Source: Bacillus spongiae
GTDB taxonomy: Bacteria; Bacillota; Bacilli; Bacillales; Bacillaceae_K
Length of the DNA: 64,000 bases
Direction of reading: 5' to 3'
NCBI RefSeq assembly: GCF_037120725.1
Contig: NZ_JBBAXC010000003.1
Coordinates: 1 to 64,000 of the forward strand
The position numbers were made by a program, and so were the translations under genes. The notes beneath the pieces were generated by a model. That model saw nothing but the letters and a program-made list of their open reading frames with translations. It was not told where the DNA came from and made no database searches. Position 1 is the first letter of the stretch; the number at the start of each line of letters is the position of its first letter. Of the stretch, positions 42,978 through 52,774 are shown in pieces.

Positions 42978-43718
42978 ATGAAGAATACAGCTATCTCCGT
43001 TAACGATCTACATGTTTCTTATTACGGAAATGAAGCAGTGAAAGGGGTCAGCTTATCCATTAAGTCTGGTGATCTTGTGGGAATTATAGGGCCCAACGGC
43101 GCAGGAAAGTCAACGTTTTTAAAAGCAATGTTGAACCTTATTCCAAGAGATAAAGGCGATGTAGAAGTGCTCGGTAAAAGCATAAAAGAAGTACGAAAAA
43201 AGATTGCCTACGTCCCACAGCGTAATGATATTGATTGGGATTTTCCCATTCGTGTCCTTGATGCCGTGCTTCTAGGTACATTTCCTAACCTAAAGCTTTT
43301 CAAACGACCGACGAAAAAAGATAAGGAATGGGCAATGAAATGTTTAGAACGAGTCGGTATGGAAGACTTTAGTAAACGCCAAATCGGTGAACTATCAGGG
43401 GGTCAGCAGCAGCGTGTATTTTTAGCACGAGCCCTCGCTCAAAAAGCGGAATTATTTTTCCTTGATGAACCATTTGTAGGGGTTGATGTATCCAGTGAGG
43501 AAACAATTGTCAAAATATTAAAGGAACTGACCGACCATGGGAAAACAGTCATCGTCGTTCACCATGATCTCAGTAAAGCCAACGACTATTTCAACCAACT
43601 CATCCTACTAAACAAAGAATTAATAAGCTTTGGTGAGGTTAGCGAGGTTTTTCAATCTGATATCATCGAAAGAGCTTACAAAGGACAATTTGCTTTTATG
43701 AAAGAGATAGGGGTGTAA
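42978..43718 (+). CDS. Manganese ABC transporter ATP-binding protein
   Basis: The 246-residue ATPase has Walker A GPNGAGKSTFLKAMLNL (about 36-52), the signature LSGGQQQRVFLARAL (about 138-152), Walker B LFFLDEPFVGVDVSS and the switch His in VVHHDLS. It powers metal uptake with the permease and binding protein encoded next. AAAGGAGG precedes the ATG. The gene order ATPase-permease-lipoprotein and the upstream MntR-type box suggest manganese; zinc is possible for the wider family. Confidence 0.88.
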   Translation: MKNTAISVNDLHVSYYGNEAVKGVSLSIKSGDLVGIIGPNGAGKSTFLKAMLNLIPRDKGDVEVLGKSIKEVRKKIAYVPQRNDIDWDFPIRVLDAVLLGTFPNLKLFKRPTKKDKEWAMKCLERVGMEDFSKRQIGELSGGQQQRVFLARALAQKAELFFLDEPFVGVDVSSEETIVKILKELTDHGKTVIVVHHDLSKANDYFNQLILLNKELISFGEVSEVFQSDIIERAYKGQFAFMKEIGV

Positions 43719-43721
43719 TGA

Positions 43722-44579
43722 ATGGCTTTTATTGAAGCAGTTATGCAATATGAATTTTTACAAAAAGCATTATTAACGTCCATTATGGTTGGAATAATCT
43801 GTGGAGTCATCGGATGTTTTATTATTTTAAGAGGAATGGCTTTAATGGGAGATGCAATTTCCCATGCTGTATTACCGGGAGTAGCAATTTCATATATGCT
43901 CGGAATCAACTTCTTCTTCGGGGCCGTACTTAGCGGAGTTGCTACAGCTATCGCAATCGGATTTGTCAGTCAGAACAGCCGAATTAAACATGATACATCA
44001 ATTGGAATTATGTTCACAGCAGCCTTTGCAGCGGGAATTATCGTTATTACGATGCTGAAAAGTAGTACCGACTTGTACCATATTTTGTTTGGTAACGTTC
44101 TTGCAGTTCGAACATCTGATATGTGGATTACACTCGGAATCGGCATTGTCGTTTTATCCCTAGTGTACCTCTTTTATAAAGAATTATTGGTTACATCTTT
44201 TGATGAAACGATGGGAGCTGCCTACGGATTACCTGTTCGCTTGATTCACTATTTTCTTATGACTCTCCTAACAATGGTGACGGTCGCTTCTTTACAAACA
44301 GTAGGGATTGTACTTGTTGTAGCGATGTTAATCACTCCAGCAGCTGCGGCATACCTTTTAACAGATCGTTTATCAATCATGATTTTCCTTGCGGCGGGAA
44401 TAGGAGTCATTTCCTCCGTTGTAGGACTCTATTTCAGCTTTACTTATAACCTAGCTTCCGGAGCAACGATTGTCATTTCTGCAACGGTAATTTTCATTTT
44501 TATCTTCCTATTTTCACCAAAACACGGGTTAATATGGAAGCAATTAAAAATGATGAAGAAAAGAGCTTCACTTACTTAA
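43722..44579 (+). CDS. Manganese ABC transporter permease
   Basis: The 285-residue protein has about eight or nine membrane helices and the family motifs GCFIILRGMALMGDAISHAV (about 27-46) and TSFDETMGAAYGLPVRLIHY. It matches MntC/PsaC/ZnuB-like metal permeases, which work as a homodimer here because there is only one permease gene. Three bases separate it from the ATPase gene. GGGGTGTAATGA carries the ribosome site within the preceding gene's end. Confidence 0.9.
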   Translation: MAFIEAVMQYEFLQKALLTSIMVGIICGVIGCFIILRGMALMGDAISHAVLPGVAISYMLGINFFFGAVLSGVATAIAIGFVSQNSRIKHDTSIGIMFTAAFAAGIIVITMLKSSTDLYHILFGNVLAVRTSDMWITLGIGIVVLSLVYLFYKELLVTSFDETMGAAYGLPVRLIHYFLMTLLTMVTVASLQTVGIVLVVAMLITPAAAAYLLTDRLSIMIFLAAGIGVISSVVGLYFSFTYNLASGATIVISATVIFIFIFLFSPKHGLIWKQLKMMKKRASLT

Positions 44580-44620
44580 TTATTCATTCTATAAATATAT
44601 TGAATTTGGAGGAAAATTAA

Positions 44621-45565
44621 ATGGTTAAGAATCGGTTTTTTCTTATCGTCGCTACATTTATATCCCTTATGTTGTTATCTGCTTGTGGAAATCAGGAAAC
44701 AAATGGAGGTACAGAGGAAGATTCAAATAAGCTTCAAGTCGTTACCACCTACTCGATTGTTTATGACATCGTTAAAAATGTGGGCGGAGATTTAGTTCAG
44801 ATACACAGTTTAGCGCCAATTGGATCAAATCCTCATGAGTATGATCCACTGCCTCAAGATGTGAAAAAAACGACGGATGCCGACGCGGTTTTCTACAATG
44901 GCCTGAATTTAGAAGCAGGAAATTCTTGGTTTGATAACCTGATGGAAACGGCAGGAAAAGACGGTAAAGATGCACCTGTTTTCCTAATGAGCGAAGACGT
45001 TGAAGTCATGTATTTAACGACGGAAGGAAACGAAGGAGAAGAAGACCCTCATGCATGGTTAGATATTAGAAATGGGATTAAATATGCTGAAAATGCAAGA
45101 GATGGATTGATTGAAGTCGACCCTGAAAATGAAGAGGTCTATGAAAAAAACACGGAGGAATATATTGCTAAACTTCAAGAATTACATGATAATGCCATTC
45201 AGCAATTAGGTGAAATTCCTGAAGAAGAGCGTGTTCTTGTCACAAGTGAAGGAGCATTCAAGTACTTTAGTGAAGCTTATGGTTTTCAGGCTGAATACAT
45301 TTGGGAGATTAACCAGGAAAACCAAGGTACACCGAATCAAATTACGAGAATTGTAGATATTATAAACGAAAAAGAAATTACAGGTTTATTCCTAGAAACG
45401 AGCATTGATGCCCGTAGTATGGAAGCAGTATCAGCAGAAACCGATGTTCCGATTATGGGAAAAGTTTTTACAGACTCACTAGCTAAACCAGGTGAAGATG
45501 GTGATACGTACCTTTCGATGATGGAATGGAATATTAAGACCATCATGGACGGTTTAAAGAAATAA
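44621..45565 (+). CDS. mntA: Manganese-binding lipoprotein of the ABC importer
   Basis: The 314-residue protein starts with a lipoprotein signal (LMLLSACGN; lipid-bearing Cys at about residue 22). Metal ligands of the cluster A-I family are visible: His in GSNPHEYDP (about 67-75), His in DPHAWLD, Glu in VTSEGAFKYF and Asp in VFTDSLAKPGEDGDTYLSMM. The two His plus Glu and Asp set is typical for Mn(II) proteins such as PsaA and MntA. The acidic loop TTEGNEGEEDPH replaces the His-rich loop of zinc proteins, which supports manganese. Confidence 0.9.
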   Translation: MVKNRFFLIVATFISLMLLSACGNQETNGGTEEDSNKLQVVTTYSIVYDIVKNVGGDLVQIHSLAPIGSNPHEYDPLPQDVKKTTDADAVFYNGLNLEAGNSWFDNLMETAGKDGKDAPVFLMSEDVEVMYLTTEGNEGEEDPHAWLDIRNGIKYAENARDGLIEVDPENEEVYEKNTEEYIAKLQELHDNAIQQLGEIPEEERVLVTSEGAFKYFSEAYGFQAEYIWEINQENQGTPNQITRIVDIINEKEITGLFLETSIDARSMEAVSAETDVPIMGKVFTDSLAKPGEDGDTYLSMMEWNIKTIMDGLKK

Positions 45566-45570
45566 TTATA

Positions 45571-45613
45571 AAAGACTACCCACTCTGAGTGTACAGAGTG
45601 GGTAGTCTTTTTC
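45571..45613. terminator. Bidirectional terminator after the manganese importer
   Basis: AAAAGACTACCCACTCTG pairs with CAGAGTGGGTAGTCTTTT around a short loop, with a T run on the plus strand and A/T on the other. It serves both the plus-strand lipoprotein gene and the minus-strand permease gene. Confidence 0.85.
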
Positions 45614-45627
45614 ATTATCTTTGTATT

Positions 45628-46332
45628 TTAATCAACCCTACGTTTTCGATAAATAATTACGGTTGTAACGATCGATATAACGACCCACGCGAGTAGTATA
45701 AGGATGTTTTCGATGATTCCACTAAATCCTTTTCCATTGTTTAAGTCAACCCATATAGTGTTTAATGCTTCATTGGGTAAATAATTTATAATCATTAAAG
45801 CAGTTTCATTTTCCACCAGTGACTTAAAGCTTATTCCAAATATCAATAATACAGGCACTCCAATAATACTCGTGTCCATTACTGTCCTTGAAATCAAACC
45901 AATAATAGTTCCAATTGCAAGATAAAAAGCCAAACCCAATAGCACACTTACTGAAAATAACGGCGGTGATGGTACATTGTAGCCAGATAAAAAAACTGAT
46001 GCAATAATAACAATGGATGCCAAAATAGCAGATAATGCGCATTTTCCTAAGAAAATTTCAGTTGTACTGGCAGGCGATAATATCAACCCTCTTAATGTAT
46101 TTTTCTCTTTTTCTTCTGCCACCATTGCAGCTTGAATTAAAGAACCTACAAGGACAAGCGACAGAATGATTGGATAAGTATTATAAATGGCACTTTCTGC
46201 ACCTATGCGACCTAACCATACTGCAAAAACTAAAGGGATTGCTAATGTAAAGAGAATGTAGTTATTTTTTTGTAGGTCTTTCCAATCCTTTATAAAGATG
46301 GAATTTACTCGTTTAATTGAAAAGTTCATCAT
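45628..46332 (-). CDS. ABC-2 type permease of an exporter
   Basis: The 234-residue protein has six hydrophobic segments and the ABC-2 pattern: VAEEKEKNTLRGLILSPAST (about 71-90) between helices 2 and 3, then FLGKCALSAILASIVIIASV. It forms the channel for the ATPase encoded upstream, with a four-base overlap of the two genes. The cargo could be a drug, peptide or sodium; nothing in the sequence decides. Confidence 0.85.
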   Translation of the reverse strand: MMNFSIKRVNSIFIKDWKDLQKNNYILFTLAIPLVFAVWLGRIGAESAIYNTYPIILSLVLVGSLIQAAMVAEEKEKNTLRGLILSPASTTEIFLGKCALSAILASIVIIASVFLSGYNVPSPPLFSVSVLLGLAFYLAIGTIIGLISRTVMDTSIIGVPVLLIFGISFKSLVENETALMIINYLPNEALNTIWVDLNNGKGFSGIIENILILLAWVVISIVTTVIIYRKRRVD

Positions 46333-47174
46333 AAATTCCTCCCTGTTATTTGAACAAAAACATCTCCAAGAGTCGGCTCATTTGAATGAATCGTCAAGAT
46401 CTGCCCATCCTTCATATATTGGTAGATTTCCTTTGCTCCATCTTCATCTTTATTCACAACAATAGTACGATTTCCTTTTAATAAAAGTGAAATAGAGGTG
46501 TTTTCTTTTTGTAATTTTACATTTTGAGGTGTATCAAGTAACATGATTTCTCCATCATTTAAGAAAGCAACTCGATCACAAAGAACTTCGGCTTCTTGCA
46601 TATCATGGGTTGTTAAAAAAATGGTTGTACCTTCTTGATTCAACCTTTTTAGGCCCTCATGAATATGCTTTGAGTTGACCGGATCTAAGGCAGAAGTTGG
46701 CTCGTCTAAAAAGAGTAGATCAGGTTTATGTAAAATCGCACGTGCCAATGTAATTCGCTGCTTCATTCCTTTTGATAGTTTTTGAACAGGTTTCTTCGTT
46801 TCTTCTGTTAGATTAACGGCTTCAAGAACCTCGTTAATTCTAGCCTTGTTTACATCATATAAATCGCAATATAATGCAAGGTTATCATATATGCTAAGCC
46901 GATCGTAAAGACCACTATTATCTGTTAAAATGCCGATTCTTTTCATATATGTATGGTCTTTTAGTTTATGTATGGGTTCTCCAAACACTTTGACTTCTCC
47001 AGCTGTTGGATAAAGCTGAGCTGTTAAAAGTTTAATTGTTGTAGTTTTACCGGAACCACTTGGTCCTAAGAAACCAAATGTTTCTCCTCTTTTCACTTCA
47101 AAGCTGACATTTTTTAAGGCAACATTATTATCAAATGATTTAACAAGTTCTTGAACTTCAATAACATTTTCCAT
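46329..47174 (-). CDS. ABC transporter ATP-binding protein (exporter)
   Basis: The 281-residue protein has Walker A GPSGSGKTTTIKLLTAQLYP (about 35-54), the signature LSKGMKQRITLARAILHKPD (about 134-153) and Walker B LLFLDEPTSALDPVNS, then TTHDMQEAEVLCDR. An extra C-terminal part of about 60 residues ends LGDVFVQITGRNL, as in DrrA/CcmA-type exporters. AAAGGAGTAACGAAA precedes the ATG. A two-gene operon with the permease. Confidence 0.88.
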   Translation of the reverse strand: MENVIEVQELVKSFDNNVALKNVSFEVKRGETFGFLGPSGSGKTTTIKLLTAQLYPTAGEVKVFGEPIHKLKDHTYMKRIGILTDNSGLYDRLSIYDNLALYCDLYDVNKARINEVLEAVNLTEETKKPVQKLSKGMKQRITLARAILHKPDLLFLDEPTSALDPVNSKHIHEGLKRLNQEGTTIFLTTHDMQEAEVLCDRVAFLNDGEIMLLDTPQNVKLQKENTSISLLLKGNRTIVVNKDEDGAKEIYQYMKDGQILTIHSNEPTLGDVFVQITGRNL

Positions 47175-47776
47175 TTTCGTTACTCCTTTTTTAGTTTTTA
47201 CTTTCTTGATTCAATTTCTCATGAGTGGAACCCAGCAGTAAATTCGAGGTGAAACGAGTATTTCAAAAGTTGAATGGAGTATTTTTCACCTACTTATTAA
47301 ATTGAGACAAATCCTACCTTCTTACTTTGAATATTCGATAAAAATTAATCGTATTCCTTTGTATCATATTAATTATTTTAATTTTCGCAATAAAAAATTT
47401 ATTTAGGAATAGTTTTCCCCGTATCAAAATCCTTGAGGTAGCATGATGACCTCTTTCTAACCTCAAGGTTCATAGATTATAACTTTTGTAGCAGTATTCC
47501 TTACCCTTAATTCATGGTAAATGAGGAGCCGTCTACCCTATTTCTAGCTACCTGCTTTATCATAGATACCGTCGACCTTTCTACTGCCTTCTTCTTCGAA
47601 TTTATATTCAAAGGGAGAACTTTAACTGAATTGATCGTTTGACTAGAGAATGATCATAGGGAAAGGCGCTTGTTTTGGTTCCTTTTTTTCTGTTGTAAAT
47701 AGAGACTCTACTGTTTTTTAGATCAGATTAGGTTTGACCATTGTTCATTCGTCTAAAAAAAATCTTGCGCACTAAC
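47175..47776. other. Intergenic stretch between the ABC exporter and the ars operon
   Basis: About 600 bases with no convincing gene in any frame. The left end holds the promoter of the minus-strand ATPase gene. A small inverted repeat occurs at about 47430-47470 (TTGAGGTAG ... TAACCTCAA). Nothing else stands out. Confidence 0.5.
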
Positions 47777-47818
47777 ATATAAGTGATTTATTATATAAGT
47801 GGTTGATTATATAAAGGG
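47777..47818 (+). repeat. 16-bp tandem direct repeats upstream of arsR, candidate ArsR operator
   Basis: ATATAAGTGATTTATT (47777-47792), ATATAAGTGGTTGATT (47793-47808) and a third partial ATATAAAGGG follow one another with a 16-base period. They lie about 125 bases before arsR and overlap a possible -10 (TATTAT, 47789-47794). A repressor binding one face of the helix is a natural reading. ArsR control is inference. Confidence 0.5.
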
Positions 47819-47941
47819 ACGTGAAGTCAATCTTCTATAGGGAAAACGCTGTTTAATTAGGTCACTCTCATTTAAGGTTGCGGTCATTGTTCACAAAGGA
47901 TAGGGAAGAATTGAAGGAAAAAAGGAGTGGAGGTAGGTCAT

Positions 47942-48286
47942 TTGATTAATGTGACAATAGAAATGAATGCTGCTGCTACAATTTTAAAGTTATTAGGTGA
48001 TAAAACAAGATTAACAATGGTAAAGATGCTTGATACTAATGATTATTGTGTATGTGAGTTTGTTGAAATTTTTCAGACTAGCCAACCTGCCATTAGTCAA
48101 CATATTCGAAAACTAAAGAATGCAGGTTTAGTGAAAGAGACGAGAAGAGGGCAGTGGATTATCTACTCTTTGAACAAAGATACGGAATATTATCCTCTCC
48201 TTCAAAGTGTGCTTCAGCAGCTTCCTAATCAGGATGATCGATTAAAAGCATTAGAAAGACAAGGTTTACGAATTTCATGTGAATAA
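47942..48286 (+). CDS. arsR: ArsR-family arsenic-responsive repressor
   Basis: The protein of about 114 residues has the winged-helix ArsR fold. [20 protein letters not shown] runs into the metal-binding VCEFVEIF, so the C-x-C pair (YCVCEF, about 35-40) that senses As(III) or Sb(III) is present. The recognition helix is [20 protein letters not shown] (about 47-66), followed by the wing [14 protein letters not shown] 47942 has GGAGGT seven bases upstream; the GTG at 47927 precedes that site. It is the first gene of arsRBC. Confidence 0.9.
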   Translation: MINVTIEMNAAATILKLLGDKTRLTMVKMLDTNDYCVCEFVEIFQTSQPAISQHIRKLKNAGLVKETRRGQWIIYSLNKDTEYYPLLQSVLQQLPNQDDRLKALERQGLRISCE

Positions 48287-48300
48287 ATGGAGGATTTGGC

Positions 48301-49599
48301 ATGACATCAGTTATTTTAGCATCTGTTATCTTTTTAATTACATTAACACTTGTCATTTGGCAACCGAAAGGGCTGTCAATTGGTTGGTCTGCATGTGGAG
48401 GGGCTCTATTAGCTCTGCTTGTGGGAGTTGTGGATTTTCAAGATGTATTAGATGTTACTTCTATTGTATGGAACGCAACGTTAGCGTTTATTGCTATTAT
48501 TATTATTTCATTAATTTTAGACGAGATTGGTTTTTTTGAATGGTCTGCGTTGCATATGGCAAGAGCGGCAAAAGGAAACGGGGTTCAAATGTTTATATAT
48601 GTCAGTATATTAGGTGCGATCGTAGCGGCCTTTTTTGCCAATGATGGTGCAGCCCTAATTCTGACACCTATCGTACTAGCGATGGTTCGAAATTTGAATT
48701 TTAGTGAGAAGATGGTCTTTCCGTTTATTATGGCGAGCGGTTTTATTGCAGATACCACTTCGCTTCCACTCGTTGTCAGTAATTTGGTAAATATCGTATC
48801 TGCAGACTATTTTGGAATCGGATTTGTCGAATTTGCATCGAGAATGATCATTCCAAACTTTTTCTCATTAGGTGCAAGTATATTGGTTTTATATTTATTT
48901 TTCCGGAAGAGCATCCCAAAGAACTATGATATCGCTCAACTGAAGCAGCCAATCGATGCTATACGAGATAAGAAAATGTTTTCATTATCATGGGTTATAT
49001 TAGGCGTGCTATTAATAGGCTATTTTTTAAGCGAAATGCTAAGTATACCAGTTTCCATTATAGCCGGTGTTGCCGCCATTTTCTTCTTACTTATGGCTAA
49101 AAGAAGCGATGTAGTGAATACTAAAACAGTTGTAAAAGGAGCACCTTGGGCCATTGTTTTCTTTTCAATTGGCATGTACGTGGTCGTATACGGCTTGAGA
49201 AATGTTGGCTTAACCTCCGTATTAGCAGATGTGATTCAAGTAACAGCAGATCAGGGATTATTTGCGGCAACAGTAGGGATGGGCTTTATTGCGGCGATTT
49301 TATCTTCTATTATGAATAATATGCCGACTGTCATGATCGATGCCCTTGCGATTTCGGATACCAATACGAATGCAGTGGTAAGAGAAGCTCTAATTTATGC
49401 AAATGTGATTGGGTCTGATTTAGGTCCAAAAATTACACCGATTGGTTCTTTAGCAACATTATTATGGCTTCATGTGCTGTCTTTAAAAGGTGTAAAAATT
49501 TCATGGGGAACCTATTTTAAAACAGGAATTATCTTAACAATTCCTACATTGCTCATTACACTTGTAGGACTATATATTTGGTTATTAATCATTCATTAA
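48301..49599 (+). CDS. arsB: Arsenite efflux permease ArsB
   Basis: The 432-residue protein has about twelve helices and the ArsB/ion-transporter pattern: [40 protein letters not shown] (about 110-129), [20 protein letters not shown] and [17 protein letters not shown] (about 340-356), then [19 protein letters not shown]. It exports arsenite with a proton gradient. The gene begins 14 bases after arsR. TGGAGG precedes the ATG. Confidence 0.94.
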   Translation: MTSVILASVIFLITLTLVIWQPKGLSIGWSACGGALLALLVGVVDFQDVLDVTSIVWNATLAFIAIIIISLILDEIGFFEWSALHMARAAKGNGVQMFIYVSILGAIVAAFFANDGAALILTPIVLAMVRNLNFSEKMVFPFIMASGFIADTTSLPLVVSNLVNIVSADYFGIGFVEFASRMIIPNFFSLGASILVLYLFFRKSIPKNYDIAQLKQPIDAIRDKKMFSLSWVILGVLLIGYFLSEMLSIPVSIIAGVAAIFFLLMAKRSDVVNTKTVVKGAPWAIVFFSIGMYVVVYGLRNVGLTSVLADVIQVTADQGLFAATVGMGFIAAILSSIMNNMPTVMIDALAISDTNTNAVVREALIYANVIGSDLGPKITPIGSLATLLWLHVLSLKGVKISWGTYFKTGIILTIPTLLITLVGLYIWLLIIH

Positions 49600-49631
49600 T
49601 AAATTCATATTGAAAATAAAGGAGAATTACG

Positions 49632-50051
49632 ATGACGAAAAAAACAATATACTTTTTATGTACTGGGAATTCTTGTAGAAGCCAAATGGCAGAAGGGTTT
49701 GCGAAAAAATATTTAAGCGACGAATGGGTTGTGAAAAGTGCTGGACTCGAAGCACATGGCTTAAATCCAAATGCAGTTAAAGCCATGAACGAAATAGGGA
49801 TTGATATTTCTACGCAAACATCGGATGTCATCGACAATGAAATCTTAAATAACGCCGATTTAATCGTTACCTTGTGCGGTCATGCAGCAGACAATTGTCC
49901 TGTAACACCACCCCATATTAAACGAGTTCATTGGGGATTTGACGATCCTGCGAAAGCAGAAGGAAGCGAAGAAGAGAAGTGGGCATTTTTTCAACGAGTT
50001 CGCGATGAAATAAGCGATAGAATCGAGCATTTTGCTAAAACAGGAGAATAA
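49632..50051 (+). CDS. arsC: Thioredoxin-linked arsenate reductase ArsC
   Basis: The 139-residue enzyme reduces arsenate to arsenite for export by ArsB. The active-site P-loop is [16 protein letters not shown] (Cys about 10 and Cys about 15), and the resolving pair lies in [11 protein letters not shown] (about 81-91), as in the low-molecular-weight-phosphatase-like ArsC of B. subtilis and plasmid pI258. AAAGGAG precedes the ATG. It is the last gene of the operon, followed by a terminator. Confidence 0.95.
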   Translation: MTKKTIYFLCTGNSCRSQMAEGFAKKYLSDEWVVKSAGLEAHGLNPNAVKAMNEIGIDISTQTSDVIDNEILNNADLIVTLCGHAADNCPVTPPHIKRVHWGFDDPAKAEGSEEEKWAFFQRVRDEISDRIEHFAKTGE

Positions 50052-50055
50052 TAAA

Positions 50056-50093
50056 AAACAGGTTAAGAGCACAACTCTTAACCTGTTTTTTAT
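50056..50093. terminator. Intrinsic terminator after arsC
   Basis: AAACAGGTTAAGAG and CTCTTAACCTGTTT pair around CACAA, followed by TTTT. It also lies below the convergent endonuclease gene and may serve both. Confidence 0.85.
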
Positions 50094-50111
50094 GATAAAG
50101 ACCCATGTTAG

Positions 50112-51278
50112 TTAAAATGAAAAAATAGATTCAACCCATTCAGGGTGATCGATAAAAGGATTTCGATTTCCTTGGTAGTTTGTATAAATAACATCGTTTC
50201 GATTTCTTTCAAATGCATCTACTGGATCTGACTCATGCCACTCTAATAGTGTCGAAAGTTTACCCATAAATGGAACGGATCCGTTATTAACAAAATCGTT
50301 TAATTCAAGGTCAACTTCACCGGTGACATCTCCTTCATATCGAACGGCCATATAAAAGAGCATTCGCGCTACGTCGCCTTTCACTTCATCACGGGGTTCC
50401 CATGAATCACTATCGGAATAATTTCCATTAGCTTCAGAGTGAGGTGAACCACCATTATCAAAATCTTTATTTCCCCTTGAACTGTTAACGGTTACATCCG
50501 TTGGTCGGAGATGGTGTAAATCAGTTCCTGCTCCCATTGAAGTACCAAAATCACCATGAGATTTTGCCCAAACGTGTTCGCGATTCCAATCGTCTATGTC
50601 CCCGCCATTTTGATATTTATCTTGGGAACGACCGGTATAGAGAAGAATAACATTATTAGAATTATTAGGGTCTTCGTCAGTATGGCGAAGCGCATCCCAA
50701 ACGTTAGAGTAGGAAAGCTCAACATGGTCATCAATAATATCATGTAAGGCTATTTTTAAAGAATTACCGGTTTTTCCAACCGCTGTAAGATAATAAGTAG
50801 AGTCAAAAGGAGAAGTAGTACTAGTACTTGTAGTAGAATCAAACTCAATTTCAGAAACACATTTAACGCCTGCATGAGAAAAGTAGTCAGTTAAACAACC
50901 TGTTAATTTTATTTTTTTCCCTAATATGTCTGGGTTAGATTTCAATCCGAATTCCGAGCGATAATTGGAAGGGATTTGTACATAAATCATGTTTGAAGTA
51001 TTTTGTTCTTGTGAAGAATTAGCAATAGCAAGAGCATAATCATCTGGATAATTTGAAGTAATGACAGTCGTTGTAGAAATAGGTTTTCCTGTTATATACC
51101 CTTCTACTGAATAGGAAGAACCATCTTGAAGGTTCATTGCTTGGTTGACGTCAAGTGGAGAAGACCAGGAACCTGTTCCTTCAGCTGAAATAGGTGGAGA
51201 TAAGCTAAACGAGCCAATACAAAGAATAAGGACTAATAAAACAATGGATGATTTGAAGCCTTTTAAATAAGTATTCAC
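50112..51278 (-). CDS. Secreted endonuclease I-family nuclease
   Basis: The 388-residue protein has a signal peptide (LKGFKSSIVLLVLILCIGSF, cut near SAEG at about residue 33). It next has an OB-like N-terminal domain with YSVEGYITGKPISTTT (DUF6359 type), then a linker of Ser/Thr. The endonuclease I domain (about 165-388) has the His-metal site WNREHVWAKSHGDFG, then TDLHHLRPTDVTVNSSRGNK, KGDVARMLFYMAVRYEGDV and RNDVIYTNYQGNRNPFIDHP. It resembles B. subtilis extracellular ribonuclease Bsn. It probably degrades DNA or RNA outside the cell for nutrition. Confidence 0.9.
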   Translation of the reverse strand: MNTYLKGFKSSIVLLVLILCIGSFSLSPPISAEGTGSWSSPLDVNQAMNLQDGSSYSVEGYITGKPISTTTVITSNYPDDYALAIANSSQEQNTSNMIYVQIPSNYRSEFGLKSNPDILGKKIKLTGCLTDYFSHAGVKCVSEIEFDSTTSTSTTSPFDSTYYLTAVGKTGNSLKIALHDIIDDHVELSYSNVWDALRHTDEDPNNSNNVILLYTGRSQDKYQNGGDIDDWNREHVWAKSHGDFGTSMGAGTDLHHLRPTDVTVNSSRGNKDFDNGGSPHSEANGNYSDSDSWEPRDEVKGDVARMLFYMAVRYEGDVTGEVDLELNDFVNNGSVPFMGKLSTLLEWHESDPVDAFERNRNDVIYTNYQGNRNPFIDHPEWVESIFSF

Positions 51279-51439
51279 GTTTCCAACTCCCTATAAAAAT
51301 ATGATTTATTGCTATGTCATCTGTATCATAACAGAAAAATGTTGAAGAATGGCGAAAATATTGTAAATATACATTAAATTTTGATTTTACTTAAAATAAA
51401 TCTCAATCCTTTAGTGAGATGAAGGGAAGTGGTATAAAA

Positions 51440-51472
51440 AAAGGAATCATGCAATAAGCATGATTCCTTTAC
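51440..51472 (-). terminator. Terminator downstream of the signal peptidase gene
   Basis: AAAGGAATCATGC pairs with GCATGATTCCTTT around AATAA. On the minus strand it is followed by T-rich sequence, just after the signal peptidase gene. Confidence 0.7.
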
Positions 51473-51488
51473 AAGCAAGTACATATAG

Positions 51489-52007
51489 TTAATTAGAAGT
51501 TCCAAATTTATTAAAAGGGAAAAATCGCAATTTTACTTCTCCGACAACAGCTTCTGAGTCGATCGCACCTAAATCTCTGCTATCGAGACTATGGTTACGA
51601 TTATCACCTAAAACGAAATATGAGTCCTCTGGGACTGTTGCACTAAAATCTTTTGTTAACATATGATTTTCCTGCTTTAGTGTATCCAAATAAGGCTCTT
51701 CGTACTTTACCCCGTTAATAAACAATGTGTCATTTTTCATTTCAATTTTATCACCAGGTAGACCAATAACGCGCTTTATGTAATCTGAATTAGCAACTGG
51801 AGAATTGAAAACAATAATATCGAAATAATCTATATTGCTAGTTTTAGATATAATAAGTCGATTATTATGCTGATAAGTTGGCATCATCGACTTTCCTTCT
51901 ACTCTAACTGGGGAAAATAAAAATTCGCGACAAAGGAGTGCGATAACTAAAGCTAAAATGATGGATTTTATCCAGGACCTTATCTCTTTTTTTGTGTTTT
52001 TCTCCAT
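51489..52007 (-). CDS. Type I signal peptidase (SipS/SipT type)
   Basis: The 172-residue protein has one N-terminal anchor (IKSIILALVIALLCREFLF). Catalytic Ser lies in RVEGKSMMPTY (about 36-46), the catalytic Lys in SDYIKRVIGLPGDKI (about 74-88), and the box E is VLGDNRNHSLDSRDLG (about 132-147). It is the short Gram-positive P-type form with one membrane segment. It frees Sec and Tat preproteins outside the membrane, including the secreted proteins of this window. AGGAGG precedes the ATG. Confidence 0.95.
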   Translation of the reverse strand: MEKNTKKEIRSWIKSIILALVIALLCREFLFSPVRVEGKSMMPTYQHNNRLIISKTSNIDYFDIIVFNSPVANSDYIKRVIGLPGDKIEMKNDTLFINGVKYEEPYLDTLKQENHMLTKDFSATVPEDSYFVLGDNRNHSLDSRDLGAIDSEAVVGEVKLRFFPFNKFGTSN

Positions 52008-52258
52008 TTATATAACCTCCAATAACATTAACATTTTGTTTTTAAAAGTAAGAATTTAGCAATAATATGTATGGTAAATATAATAACCTACTATTTCATT
52101 TGTTTCAAATGCTTCTTATCTCTTTTCTCTTTCAATGAATAAGCGCAATCAATCGTACGGTTCAATAGAATCGAAAATTTAAATCGAGTTTGAACATTTG
52201 TCCAAAGTAAAATCAATGGTATAATGTCATGTAGATTGTTTAGATGAGGTGACAAAAC

Positions 52259-52732
52259 ATGGGAGTTCATGTCGTATTATATCAACCAGAAATACCAGCA
52301 AATACAGGAAATATTGCTCGCACGTGTGCAGCAACGGATACTACCCTTCATTTGATTCGTCCTTTAGGATTTTCAACAGATGATAAAATGCTAAGACGCG
52401 CAGGGTTAGATTATTGGCAATATGTCAACATTGTGTATTACGATTCATTAGACGAGTTTTTTGAGAAAAATGAAGGCTCAGAATTTTTCTATCTAACAAA
52501 GTTTGGCCAAAAGCCTCACTCGGATTTTGATTATAGTAATAAAGAAAAGGATTACTTCTTTATGTTTGGCAAAGAAACGACAGGCTTGCCGAAGGATCTA
52601 TTAGAAAGAAATAAAGACCGTAGTTTACGTATTCCAATGAATGACAATGTCCGTTCTTTAAACCTTTCTAATACAGCAGCAATATTAGTATACGAAGCGT
52701 TGAGACAACAAAATTACTTGCATTTACGCTAA
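52259..52732 (+). CDS. trmL: tRNA (cytidine/uridine-34-2'-O)-methyltransferase TrmL
   Basis: The 157-residue SPOUT enzyme methylates the wobble ribose of tRNA-Leu. It has the knot motifs NTGNIARTCAATDTTLHLIR (about 16-35), YFFMFGKETTGLPKDLL (about 99-115) and IPMNDNVRSLNLSNTAAIL (about 128-146). The start is ATG 52259, behind GAGGTGAC. Monocistronic, with a strong terminator. Confidence 0.95.
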   Translation: MGVHVVLYQPEIPANTGNIARTCAATDTTLHLIRPLGFSTDDKMLRRAGLDYWQYVNIVYYDSLDEFFEKNEGSEFFYLTKFGQKPHSDFDYSNKEKDYFFMFGKETTGLPKDLLERNKDRSLRIPMNDNVRSLNLSNTAAILVYEALRQQNYLHLR

Positions 52733-52734
52733 AT

Positions 52735-52774
52735 AGGAACGGAACGTGGAGATTCACGTTCCGTTCTTGCCTTT
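52735..52774 (+). terminator. Intrinsic terminator after trmL
   Basis: GGAACGGAACGTG and CACGTTCCGTTC pair over about twelve bases around GAGATT, followed by a T-rich run. Confidence 0.8.
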
